A model generated the notes under the pieces. That model saw only the letters and a program-made list of their open reading frames with translations, searched no databases and was not told the DNA's origin. From Agelas oroides (taxonomy: Eukaryota > Porifera > Demospongiae > Agelasida > Agelasidae), in the NCBI GenBank assembly GCA_949130485.1, contig OX422195.1:5338566-5402565 (forward strand): a DNA stretch of 64,000 nt. Direction: 5' to 3'. The position numbers and the translations under genes were made by a program. Positions 54,262 to 64,000 of the stretch are shown piece after piece; position 1 is the first letter of the stretch; each line of letters begins with the position of its first letter.

Positions 54262-57200
54262 TCTACCATGGCTCTACTTGACTCTACTACACACTACCAT
54301 GGCTCTGCCTGACTCTATTACACTCTACATTGGATCTACCTTGTTGTACTTCACTCTACTACACTCTACCATCGCTCTACTTTGCTCTACTTCACTCTTC
54401 TACACTCTACCATGGCTCTACTTCACTCTACTACACTCTACCCTGGCTCTACTTGCCTCTACTTCACTCTAGTACACTCTAACATGGCTCTACTTGGCTC
54501 CACTTCATTCTACTACACTCTACCATGACTCTACTCGGTTCTACTTCACTCTACTACAACCTTCCATGGCTCTACTTGACTCTCCTTCACTCTACCATGG
54601 CTCTACTTGGCTCTTCTTCACTACACTCCTCCATGGCTCTATACTCTACCATAGCTCTACTTGGGTCTACTGCTCTACTTCCCTCTACTACTCTCTACCA
54701 TGGCTCTACTTGACTCTACTACACACTACCATGGCTCTACCGGACTCTACTACACTCTACATTGGATCTACCTTGTACTTCACTCTACTACACTCTATCA
54801 TGGCTCTATTTGACTCTACTTTACTCTACCACACTCTACCATTTCTCTACTTTGCTCTACTTCAGTCTACTACACTCTACCATGGCTCAACTTGTCTCTA
54901 CTTCAGTCTACCACACCCTACCATGGATCTACTTTGCTCTACTTCACTCTTCTACACTCTACCATTGCTCTACTTCACTCTACTACACTCTACCCTGGAT
55001 CTAATTGGCTCTACTTCACTCTACTACACTCTACCATGATTCTACTCGTCTCTACTTCACTCTACTACAACCTACCATGGCTCTGCTTGACTCTACTTCA
55101 CTCTACCATGGCGCTACTTGGCTCTACTTCACTACACTCCTCCATGACTCTATACACTACCTTGGCTCTACTTAGGTCTACTGCTCTACTTCACTCTACT
55201 ACTCTCTACCATGGCTCTACTTGACTCTACTACACACTACCATGGCTCTACCTGACTCTACTACACTCTACATTGGATCTACCTTGTTGTACTTCATTCT
55301 ACTACACTCTATCATGGCTCTATTAGACTCTACTTCACTCTACCACACTCTACCATTTCTGTGCTTGGCTCTACTTCAGTCTACTACAATCTACCATGTC
55401 TCTACTTGGCTCTACTTCACTGTTCTATGCTCTACCATTGCTCTACTTCACTCTACTACACTCTACCCTGGCTCTACTTCGCTCTACTTCACTCTACTAC
55501 ACTCTACCATGGCTCTACTCGGCTCTACTTCACTCTACTACACTCTACCATGGCTCTACTCGGCTCTGCTTCACTCTACTACAACCTACCATGGCTCTAC
55601 TTGACTCTACTTCACTCTACCATGGCTCTACTTGGCTCTACTTCACTACACTCCTCCATGGCTCTATACTCTACCATGGCCCTACTTGGGTCTACTGATC
55701 TACTTCACTCTACTGCTCTCTACCATGGCTCTTCTTGACTCTACTACACACTACCATGGCTCTACCTGACTCTACTACACTCTACATTGGATCTTCCTTG
55801 TTGTACTTCACTCTACTACACTCTATCGTAGCTCTATTTGACTCTACTTCACTCTACCACACTCTACCATTTCTCTACTTGGCTCTTCTTCAGTCTACTA
55901 CACTCTACTTAGGCTCAACTTGTCTCTACTTCAGTCTACAACACCCTACCATGGATCTACTTTGCTCTACTTCACTCTTCTACACTCTACCATTGCTCTA
56001 CTTCACTCTACTACACTCTACCCTGGCTCTAATTGGCTCTGCTTCACTCTAGTACACTCTACCATGGCTCTACTTGGCTCTACTTCACTCTACTACAGTC
56101 TACCATGATTCTACTCGTCTCTACTTCACTCTACTACAACCTACCATGGCTCTGCTTGACTCTACTTCACTCTACCATGGCGCTACTTGGCTCTACTTCA
56201 CTACACTCCTCCATGACTCTATACACTACCTTGGCTCTACTTAGGTCTACTGTTCTACTTCACTCTACTACTCTCTACCATGGCTCTACTTGACTCTACT
56301 ACACACTACCATGGCTCTACCTGACTCTACTACACTCTACATTGGATCTACCTTGTTGTACTTCACTCTACTACACTCTATCATGGCTCTATTAGACTCT
56401 ACTTCACTCTACCTCACTCTACCATTTCTGTGCTTGGCTCTACTTCAGTCTACTACACTTTACCATGGCTCTACTTGGCTCTACTTCACTCTTCTATGCT
56501 CTACCATTGCTCTACTTCACTCTACTACACTCCACCCTGGCTCTACTTCGCTCTACTTCACTCTAGTACATTCTACCATGGCTCTACTTGGCTCTACTTC
56601 ACTCTACTACACTCTACCATGGCTCTACTCGGCTCTACTTCACTCTACTACAACCTACCATGGCTCTACTTGACTCTACTTCACTCTACCATGGCTCTAC
56701 GTGGCTCTACTTCACTACACTCCTCCATGACTCTATACTCTGCCATGGCCCTACTTGGGTCTACTGATCTACTTCACTCTACTACTCTCTACCATGGCTC
56801 TACTTGGCTCTACTTCACTCTTCTACACTCTACCATCGCTCTACTTCACTCTACTACACTCTACCCTGTCTCTACTTGGCTCTACTTCACTCTAGTACAC
56901 TCTACCATGGCTCTACTCCGCTCTACTTCACTCAACTACAACCTACCATGGCTCTACTTGACTCTACTTCACTCTACCATGGCTCTACTTGGCTCTACTT
57001 CACTACAATCCTCCATGGCTCTATACTCTAACATGGCTCTACTTGGGTCTACTGCTCTACTTCACTCTACTCTCTACCATGGCTCTAGTTGACTCTACTA
57101 CACACTACCATGGCTCTACCTGACTCTACTACACTCTACATTGGATCTACCTTGTTGTACTTCACTCTACTACACTCTATCATTTCTCTACTTGGCTCTA

Positions 57201-57460
57201 CTTCTGTCTACTACACTCTACCATGGCTCTACTTGGCTCTACTTCAGTCTACTGCACTATACCATGTCTCTACTTGGCTCTTCTTCACTCTTCTACACTC
57301 TACCATGGCTCTACTTGACTCTACTACACTCTACCCTGTATCTACTTGACACTACTTCACTCTAGTACATTCTACCATCGCTCTACTTGGCTCTACTTCA
57401 CTCTACTACACTCTACCATGGCTCTCCTCGGCTCTACTTCTCTCTACTACAACCTACCAT
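54262..57460 (+). repeat. 3.2-kb tandem unit, copy 1
   Basis: Anchors lie at 54330, 54762, 55273, 55787, 56342 and 57141. It matches copy 2 at offset 3191, then 3234, then 3275. The steps are explained by one 41-base quartet missing here near 55010, a 2-base insertion in copy 2 near 58003, and a further quartet inserted in copy 2 near 59720. After about 56800 it carries markers of the leftmost subfamily: ACTCCGCTCTAC with CTCAACTACAAC, and CTCTAACATGG. Confidence 0.88.
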
Positions 57461-60400
57461 GGCTCTACTTGACTCTACTACACACTACCATGGCTCTGCC
57501 TGACTCTATTACACTCTACATTGGATCTACCTTGTTGTACTTCACTCTACTACACTCTACCATCGCTCTACTTTGCTCTACTTCACTCTTCTACACTCTA
57601 CCATGGCTCTACTTCACTCTACTACACTCTACCCTGGCTCTACTTGCCTCTACTTCACTCTAGTACACTCTAACATGGCTCTACTTGGCTCCACTTCATT
57701 CTACTACACTCTACCATGACTCTAGTCGGTTCTACTTCACTCTACTACAACCTTCCATGGTTCTACTTGACTCTCCTTCACTCTACCATGGCTCTACTTG
57801 GCTCTTCTTCACTACACTCCTCCATGGCTCTATACTCTACCATAGCTCTACTTGGGTCTACTGCTCTACTTCCCTCTACTACTCTCTACCATGGCTCTAC
57901 TTGACTCTACTACACACTACCATGGCTCTACCGGACTCTACTACACTCTACATTGGATCTACTTTGTACTTCACTCTACTACACTCTATCATGGCTCTAT
58001 TTGATTTTCTTCTTCACTCTACCACACTCTACCATTTCTCTACTTTGCTCTACTTCAGTCTACTACACTCTACCATGGCTCAACTTGTCTCTACTTCAGT
58101 CTACCACACCCTACCATGGATCTACTTTGCTCTACTTCACTCTTCTACACACTACCATTGCTCTACTTCACTCTACTACACTCTACCCTGGATCTAATTG
58201 GCTCTGCTTCACTCTAGTACACTCTACCATGGCTCTACTTGGCTCTACTTCACTCTACTACACTCTACCATGATTCTACTCGTCTCTACTTCACTCTACT
58301 ACAACCTACCATGGCTCTGCTTGACTCTACTTCACTCTACCATGGCGCTACTTGGCTCTACTTCACTACACTCCTCCATGACTCTATACACTACCTTGGC
58401 TCTACTTAGGTCTACTGCTCTACTTCACTCTACTACTCTCTACCATGGCTCTACTTGACTCTACTACACACTACCATGGCTCTACCTGACTCTACTACAC
58501 TCTACATTGGATCTACCTTGTTGTACTTCATTCTACTACACTCTATCATGGCTCTATTAGACTCTACTTCACTCTACCACACTCTACCATTTCTGTGCTT
58601 GGCTCTACTTCAGTCTACTACAATCTACCATGTCTCTACTTGGCTCTACTTCACTGTTCTATGCTCTACCATTGCTCTACTTCACTCTACTACACTCTAC
58701 CCTGGCTCTACTTCGCTCTACTTCACTCTACTACACTCTACCATGGCTCTACTCGGCTCTACTTCACTCTACTACACTCTACCATGGCTCTACTCGGCTC
58801 TGCTTCACTCTACTACAACCTACCATGGCTCTACTTGACTCTACTTCACTCTACCATGGCTCTACTTGGCTCTACTTCACTACACTCCTCCATGGCTCTA
58901 TACTCTACCATGGCCCTACTTGGGTCTACTGATCTACTTCACTCTACTGCTCTCTACCATGGCTCTTCTTGACTCTACTACACACTACCATGGCTCTACC
59001 TGAATCTACTACACTCTACATTGGATCTTCCTTGTTGTACTTCACTCTACTACACTCTATCATAGCTCTATTTGACTCTACTTCACTCTACCACACTCTA
59101 CCATTTCTCTACTTGGCTCTTCTTCAGTCTACTACACTCTACTTAGGCTCAACTTGTCTCTACTTCAGTCTACAACACCCTACCATGGATCTACTTTGCT
59201 CTACTTCACTCTTCTACACTCTACCATTGCTCTACTTCACTCTACTACACTCTACCCTGGCTCTAATTGGCTCTGCTTCAATCTAGTACGCTCTACCATG
59301 GCTCTACTTGGCTCTACTTCACTCTACTACAGTCTACCATGATTCTACTCGTCTCTACTTCACTCTACTACAACCTACCATGGCTCTGCTTGACTCTACT
59401 TCACTCTACCATGGCGCTACTTGGCTCTACTTCACTACACTCCTCCATGACTCTATACACTACCTTGGCTCTACTTAGGTCTACTGTTCTACTTCACTCT
59501 ACTACTCTCTACCATGGCTCTACTTGACTCTACTACACACTACCATGGCTCTACCTGACTCTACTACACTCTACATTGGATCTACCTTGTTGTACTTCAC
59601 TCTACTACACTCTATCATGGCTCTATTAGACTCTACTTCACTCTACCTCACTCTACCATTTCTGTGCTTGGCTCTACTTCAGTCTACTACAATCTACCAT
59701 GTCTCTACTTGGCTCTACTTCAGTCTACTACACTTTACCATGGCTCTACTTGGCTCTACTTCACTCTTCTATGCTCTACCATTGCTCTACTTCACTCTAC
59801 TACACTCTACCCTGGCTCTACTTCGCTCTACTTCACTCTAGTACACTCTACCATGGCTCTACTTGGCTCTACTTCACTCTACTACACTCTACCATGGCTC
59901 TACTCGGCTCTACTTCACTCTACTACAACCTACCATGGCTCAACTTGACTCTACTTCACTCTACCATGGCTCTACGTGGCTCTACTTCACTACACTCCTC
60001 CATGACTCTATACTTTACCATGGCCCTACTTGGGTCTACTGATCTACTTCACTCTACTACTCTCTACCATGGCTCTACTTGGCTCTACTTCACTCTTCTA
60101 CACTCTACCATCGCTCTACTTCACTCTACTACACTCTACCCTGTCTCTACTTGGCTCTACTTCACTCTAGTACACTCTACCATGGCTCTACTCCGCTCTA
60201 CTTCACTCAACTACAACCTACCATGGCTCTACTTGACTCTACTTCACTCTACCATGGCTCTACTTGGCTCTACTTCACTACACTCCTCCATGGCTCTATA
60301 CTCTAACATGGCTCTACTTGGGTCTACTGCTCTACTTCACTCTACTCTCTACCATGGCTCTAGTTGACTCAACTACACACTACCATGGCTCTACCTGACT

Positions 60401-60735
60401 CTACTACACTCTACATTGGATCTACCTTGTTGTGCTTCACTCTACTACACTCTATCATTTCTCTACTTGGCTCTACTTCTGTCTACTACACTCTACCATG
60501 GCTCTACTTGGCTCTACTTCAGTCTACTGCACTCTACCATGTCTCTACTTGGCTCTTCTTCACTCTTCTACACTCTACCATGGCTCTACTTGACTCTACT
60601 ACACTCTACCCTGTATCTACTTGACACTACTTCACTCTAGTACATTCTACCATCGCTCTACTTGGCTCTACTTCACTCTACTACACTCTACCATGGCTCT
60701 CCTCGGCTCTACTTCTCTCTACTACAACCTACCAT
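57461..60735 (+). repeat. 3.2-kb tandem unit, copy 2
   Basis: Anchors lie at 57521, 57953, 58507, 59021, 59576 and 60416. The join with copy 1 lies near 57455-57475, where ACAACCTACC of a left-type block runs into TTGACTCTACTACACACTACC and skips the whole core. A unique microvariant, TTTGATTTTCTTCTTCAC, occurs near 58002. The modules of 514 and 555 here are again the 1069-base pair (58198 and 59267). Confidence 0.88.
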
Positions 60736-61623
60736 GGCTCTACTTGACTCTACTTCATTCTACCATGACTCTACTTGGCTCTACTTCACTACACTCCTCC
60801 ATGACTCTATAGTCGACCATGGCTCTACTTGTGTCTACTGCTCTACTTCACTCTACTACTCTCTACCATGGCTCTACTTGACTCCACTACACACTACCAT
60901 GGCTCTACCTGACTCTACTACACTCTAAATTGGATCTACCTTGTTGTACTTCACTCTACTACACTATATCATGGCTCTATTTGACTCTACTTCACTCTAC
61001 CACACTCTACCATTTCTCTACTTGGCTCTACTTCAGTCTACTACGCTCTACCATTGCTCTACTTGGCTGTACTTCAGTCAACTACACTCTACCATGGCTC
61101 TACTTGGCTCTACTTGACTCTTCTACACTCTACTATGCCTCTAATTGACTCTACTACACTCTACACTGGCTCTTCTTGGTTCTACTTCACTCTAGTACAC
61201 TCTACCATGGCTCTAATTGGCTCTAGTTCACTCTACTGCACTCTACCATGGCTCTACTCGGCTCTCTTTTACTCTACAACAACCTACCATGACTCAACTT
61301 GACTCTACTTCACTCTACCATGGCTCAATTTGGCTCAACTTCACTACACTCCTCAACGGCTCTATATTCTACCATGGCTCTACTTGGGTCTACTGCTCTA
61401 CTTCACTCTACTGCTCTCTACCATGGCTCTACTTGACTCTACTACACACTACCATGGCTCTACCTGACTCTAGTACACTCTACATTGGATCTACCTTGTT
61501 GTACTTCACTCTACTACACTCTATCATGGCTCTATTTGACTCTACTTCACTCTACCACACTCAACCATTTCTCTACTTGGTTCTACTTCAGTCTACTACA
61601 CTCTACCATTGCTCTACTTGGCT
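59715..61623 (+). repeat. 1909-base tandem unit, copy 1
   Basis: The anchors 60416, 60930 and 61485 start intervals of 514, 555 and 840 bases, which sum to 1909. The unit mixes a right-centre part (CTCTATACTTTACCATGGCCC) with left-subfamily parts (CTCCGCTC, CATGACTCTATAGTC near 60800, CTAATTGACTC near 61140). The left edge overlaps the 3.2-kb unit because both share the CACTTTACCATGG block at 59730. Confidence 0.87.
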
Positions 61624-63540
61624 CTACTTCAGTCTACTACACTTTACCATGGCTCTACTTGGCTCTACTTCACTCTTCTATGCTCTACCATTGCTCTACT
61701 TCACTCTACTACACTCTACCCTGGCTCTACTTCGCTCTACTTAACTCTAGTACACTCTACCATGGCTCTACTTGGCTCTACTTCACTCTACTACACTCTA
61801 CCATGGCTCTACTCGGCTCTACTTCACTCTACTACAACCTACCATGGCTCTACTTGACTGTACTTCACTCTACCATGGCTCTACGTGGCTCTACTTCACT
61901 ACACTCCTCCATGGCTCTATACTCTACCATGGCCCTACTTGGGTCTACTGATCTACTTCACTTTACTACTCTCTACCATGGCTCTACTTGACTCTACTTC
62001 ACTATTTTACACTCTACCATCGCTCTACTTCACTCTACTACACTCTACCCTGTCTCTACTTGGCTCTACTTCACTCTAGTACACTCTACCATGGCTCTAC
62101 TCCGCTCTACTTCACTCAACTACAACCTACCATGGCTCTACTTGACTCTACTTCACTCTAAAATGGCTCTACTTGGCTCTACTTCACTACACTCCTCCAT
62201 GGCTCTATACTCTAACATGGCTCTACTTGGGTCTACTGCTCTACTTCACTCTACTCTCTACCATGGCTCTAGTTGACTCTACTACACACAACCATGGCTC
62301 TACCTGACTCTACTACACTCTACATTGGATCTACCTTGTTGTACTTCACTCTACTACACTCTATCATTTCTCTACTTGGCTCTACTTCTGTCTACTACAC
62401 TCTACCATGGCTCTACTTGGCTCTACTTCAGTCTACTGCACTCTACCATGTCTCTACTTGGCTCTTCTTCACTCTTCTACACTCTACCATGGCTCTACTT
62501 GACTCTACTACACTCTACCCTGTATCTACTTGACACTACTTCACTCTAGTACACTCTACCATCGCTCTACTTGGCTCTACTTCACTCTACTACACTCTAC
62601 CATGTCTCTCCTCGGCTCTACTTCTCTCTACTACAACCTACCCTGGCTCTACTTGACTCTACTTCATTCTACCATGACTCTACTTGGCTCTACTTCACTA
62701 CACTCCTCCATGACTCTATAGCCTACCATGGCTCTACTTGGGTCTACTGCTCTACTTCACTCTACTACTCTCTACCATGGCTCTACTTGACTCTACTACA
62801 CACTACCATGGCTCTACCTGACTCTACTACACTCTAAATTGGATCTACCTTGTTGTACTTCACTCTACTACACTATATCATGGCTCTATTTGACTCTACT
62901 TCACTCTACCACACTCTACCATTTCTCTACTTGGCTCTACTTCAGTCTACTACGCTCTACCATTGCTCTACTTGGCTCTACTTCAGTCTACTACACTCTA
63001 CCATGGCTCTACTTGGCTCTACTTGACTCTTCTACACTCTACTATGCCTCTAATTGACTCTACTACACTCTACACTGGCTCTTCTTGGCTCTACTTCACT
63101 CTAGTACACTCTACCATGGCTCTAATTGGCTCTAGTTCACTCTACTGCACTCTACCATGGCTCTACTCGGCTCTCCTTCACTCTACCACAACCTACCATG
63201 ACTCAACTTGACTCTACTTCACTCTACCATGGCTCTATTTGGCTCAACTTCACTACACTCCTCAATGGCTCTATACTCTACCATGGCTCTACTTTGGTCT
63301 ACTGCTCTCTACCATGGCTCTACGTGACTCTACTACACACTACCATGGCACTACCTGACTCTACTACACTCTACATTGGATCTACCTTGTTGTACTTCAC
63401 TCTACTACACTCTATCGTGGCTCTATTTGACTCTACTTCACTCTACCACACTCTACCATTTCTCTACTTGGCTCTACTTCAGTCTACTACACTCTACCAT
63501 GGCTCTACTTGGCTCTACTTCAGTCTACTACACTCTACCA
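61624..63540 (+). repeat. 1909-base tandem unit, copy 2
   Basis: Anchors lie at 62325, 62839 and 63376. The offset of 1909 holds to about 63295, then drops to 1891 after an 18-base loss in the core (GGTCTACTGCTCTCTACC). Past the start of the TCAGTCTACTACACTC blocks near 63510 the match to copy 1 fades. Rare variants shared with copy 1 include ACTATGCCTCTAATTGAC and CTCTAAATTGG before the 60930 and 62839 anchors. Confidence 0.86.
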
Positions 63541-64000
63541 TGTCCCTACTTGGCTCTACTTCAATCTTCTACACTCTAGCATTGCTCTACTTCACTCTAC
63601 TACACTCTACCCTGGCTCTACTTGGCTCTCCTTAACTCTAGTACACTCTACCATGGCTCTACTAGGCTCTACTTCTCTCTACTACACTCTACAATGGCTC
63701 TACTCGGCTCTACTTCACTCTACTACAACCTACCATTGCTCTACTTGACTCTACTTCACTCTACCATGGCACTTCTTGGCTCTACTTCACTACACTCCTC
63801 CATGGCTCTATACTCTACCATGGCTCTACTTGGGTCTACTGGTCTACTTCACTCTACTACTCTCTACCATGGCTCTACTTGACTCTACTACACACTACCA
63901 TGGCTCTACCTAACTCTAGTACACTCTACATTGGATCTACCTTGTTGCACTTCACTCTACCACACTCTATCATTTCTCTATTTGACACTACTTCACTCTA
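63541..64000 (+). repeat. Array continues to the window edge
   Basis: One further core cassette (near 63775-63875) and an anchor at 63931 (TTGGATCTACCTTGTTGCAC) follow. The last bases still read in phase as CTCTAC monomers, so the window ends inside the array and the true right boundary is not seen. Confidence 0.9.

Larger units (their letters stand above)
1..64000. repeat. Hierarchical satellite array filling the window
   Basis: Every line of the window resolves into 10- or 11-base monomers with the core CTCTAC or a one-base variant (ATCTAC, GTCTAC, TTGTAC, CTCTAT). I see no unique-sequence island of even 50 bases. The consensus quartet holds 15 C, 14 T, 8 A and 4 G in 41 bases, so the + strand is about 46% GC but very poor in G. 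About 126 HOR anchors (TTGGATCTACC or a near variant) recur from 310 to 63931 at a mean spacing near 509. Arrays of this size with nested periodicity are known from eukaryotic heterochromatin. The cellular location and the species are inference only. No gene, tRNA, rRNA, transposon end or telomere motif was recognised, and no stretch over 300 bases lacks the repeat. Confidence 0.98.

Noticed and set aside
1..64000. A repetitive structural protein gene (silk- or mucin-like)
   Set aside because: Such genes keep repeat lengths in multiples of three. Here the block is 41 or 31 bases, indels are not in-frame, and stops fall at fixed module positions in every frame.
1..64000. CRISPR array
   Set aside because: Repeats are contiguous 10-11-base monomers with no unique spacers of constant length, and there are no cas genes.
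1..64000. Telomeric repeats
   Set aside because: The monomer CTCTAC plus four bases is not any standard telomere unit, and no TTAGGG, TTTAGGG or CCCTAA runs were seen.
1..64000. CENP-B box or other named centromere motif
   Set aside because: I looked for the TTCG...CGGG pattern and did not see it. CG is sparse and mostly in CTCGG or ATCGC contexts, so a centromeric role cannot be claimed from motifs.
1..64000. Transposable element or viral insertion in the array
   Set aside because: No unique sequence, terminal inverted repeats, target-site duplications, poly-A tail or LTR was found; monomer phase continues across every junction examined.
1..64000. Triplex (H-DNA) forming mirror repeats
   Set aside because: The + strand is pyrimidine-rich, but each monomer contains A and often GG, so no long pure polypyrimidine mirror tract exists.
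1..64000. Hidden tRNA or rRNA gene
   Set aside because: No cloverleaf-like or rRNA-conserved stretch can be fitted; every segment is explained by monomers.

Overview
The whole 64 kb is one uninterrupted satellite-type tandem repeat array. I find no gene, RNA gene, transposon or unique-sequence island. Every stretch I read on the + strand breaks into 10- and 11-base monomers built on the core CTCTAC. The usual block is a 41-base quartet: CTCTAC followed in turn by TTGG, TTCA, TACA and CATGG. A repeat of this scale and hierarchy fits a eukaryotic pericentromeric, subtelomeric or heterochromatic satellite. The sequence gives no basis for naming the species. Long open frames exist on the + strand only because the monomer lacks stop codons in that direction. 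I annotate none of them as coding.

The array has four levels. (1) Monomers of 10 or 11 bases. (2) Blocks of 41 bases (quartets) or 31 bases (triplets). (3) Higher-order repeat (HOR) modules of about 555 bases, each marked by an anchor reading TTGGATCTACC or a close variant. I located about 126 anchors, from 310 to 63931, with a mean spacing near 509. (4) Super-repeats of 1.1 to 5.7 kb made of several modules. Module lengths are quantised: 555/556 is the full form, 552 has a 3-base deletion, 514 lacks one quartet, 432 lacks three quartets, 411 equals 514 minus a 103-base core cassette, and 298 lacks still more whole blocks. Super-repeat lengths are exact sums of these module lengths, as expected from unequal exchange in register.

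Layout. 1-14055: two full copies and one partial copy of a ~5.4-5.7 kb super-repeat, with internal 62-, 398-, 556- and 626-base tandem duplications. 14056-29730: a second subfamily with a ~5.1 kb super-repeat (15881, 20985), a rearranged partial copy, then a 1244-base tandem pair (27385, 28629). 29731-54261: a third, more homogeneous subfamily cycling through 411-514-432-552-514-555 modules, with tandem units of ~2.4 kb, 2269 and 4530 bases. The 4530-base pair (40745-45274, 45275-49804) is nearly identical and looks most recent. 54262-64000: tandem units of ~3.2 kb and 1909 bases, in which markers of the leftmost subfamily reappear. The array therefore looks layered, with a younger homogenised middle between related older flanks.

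The points most worth following up are the block-exact module arithmetic, the 103-base core whose three truncated monomers (5, 7 and 8 bases) sum to two whole monomers, the 10.25-base mean period with a phased TA step, and the layered subfamily order.
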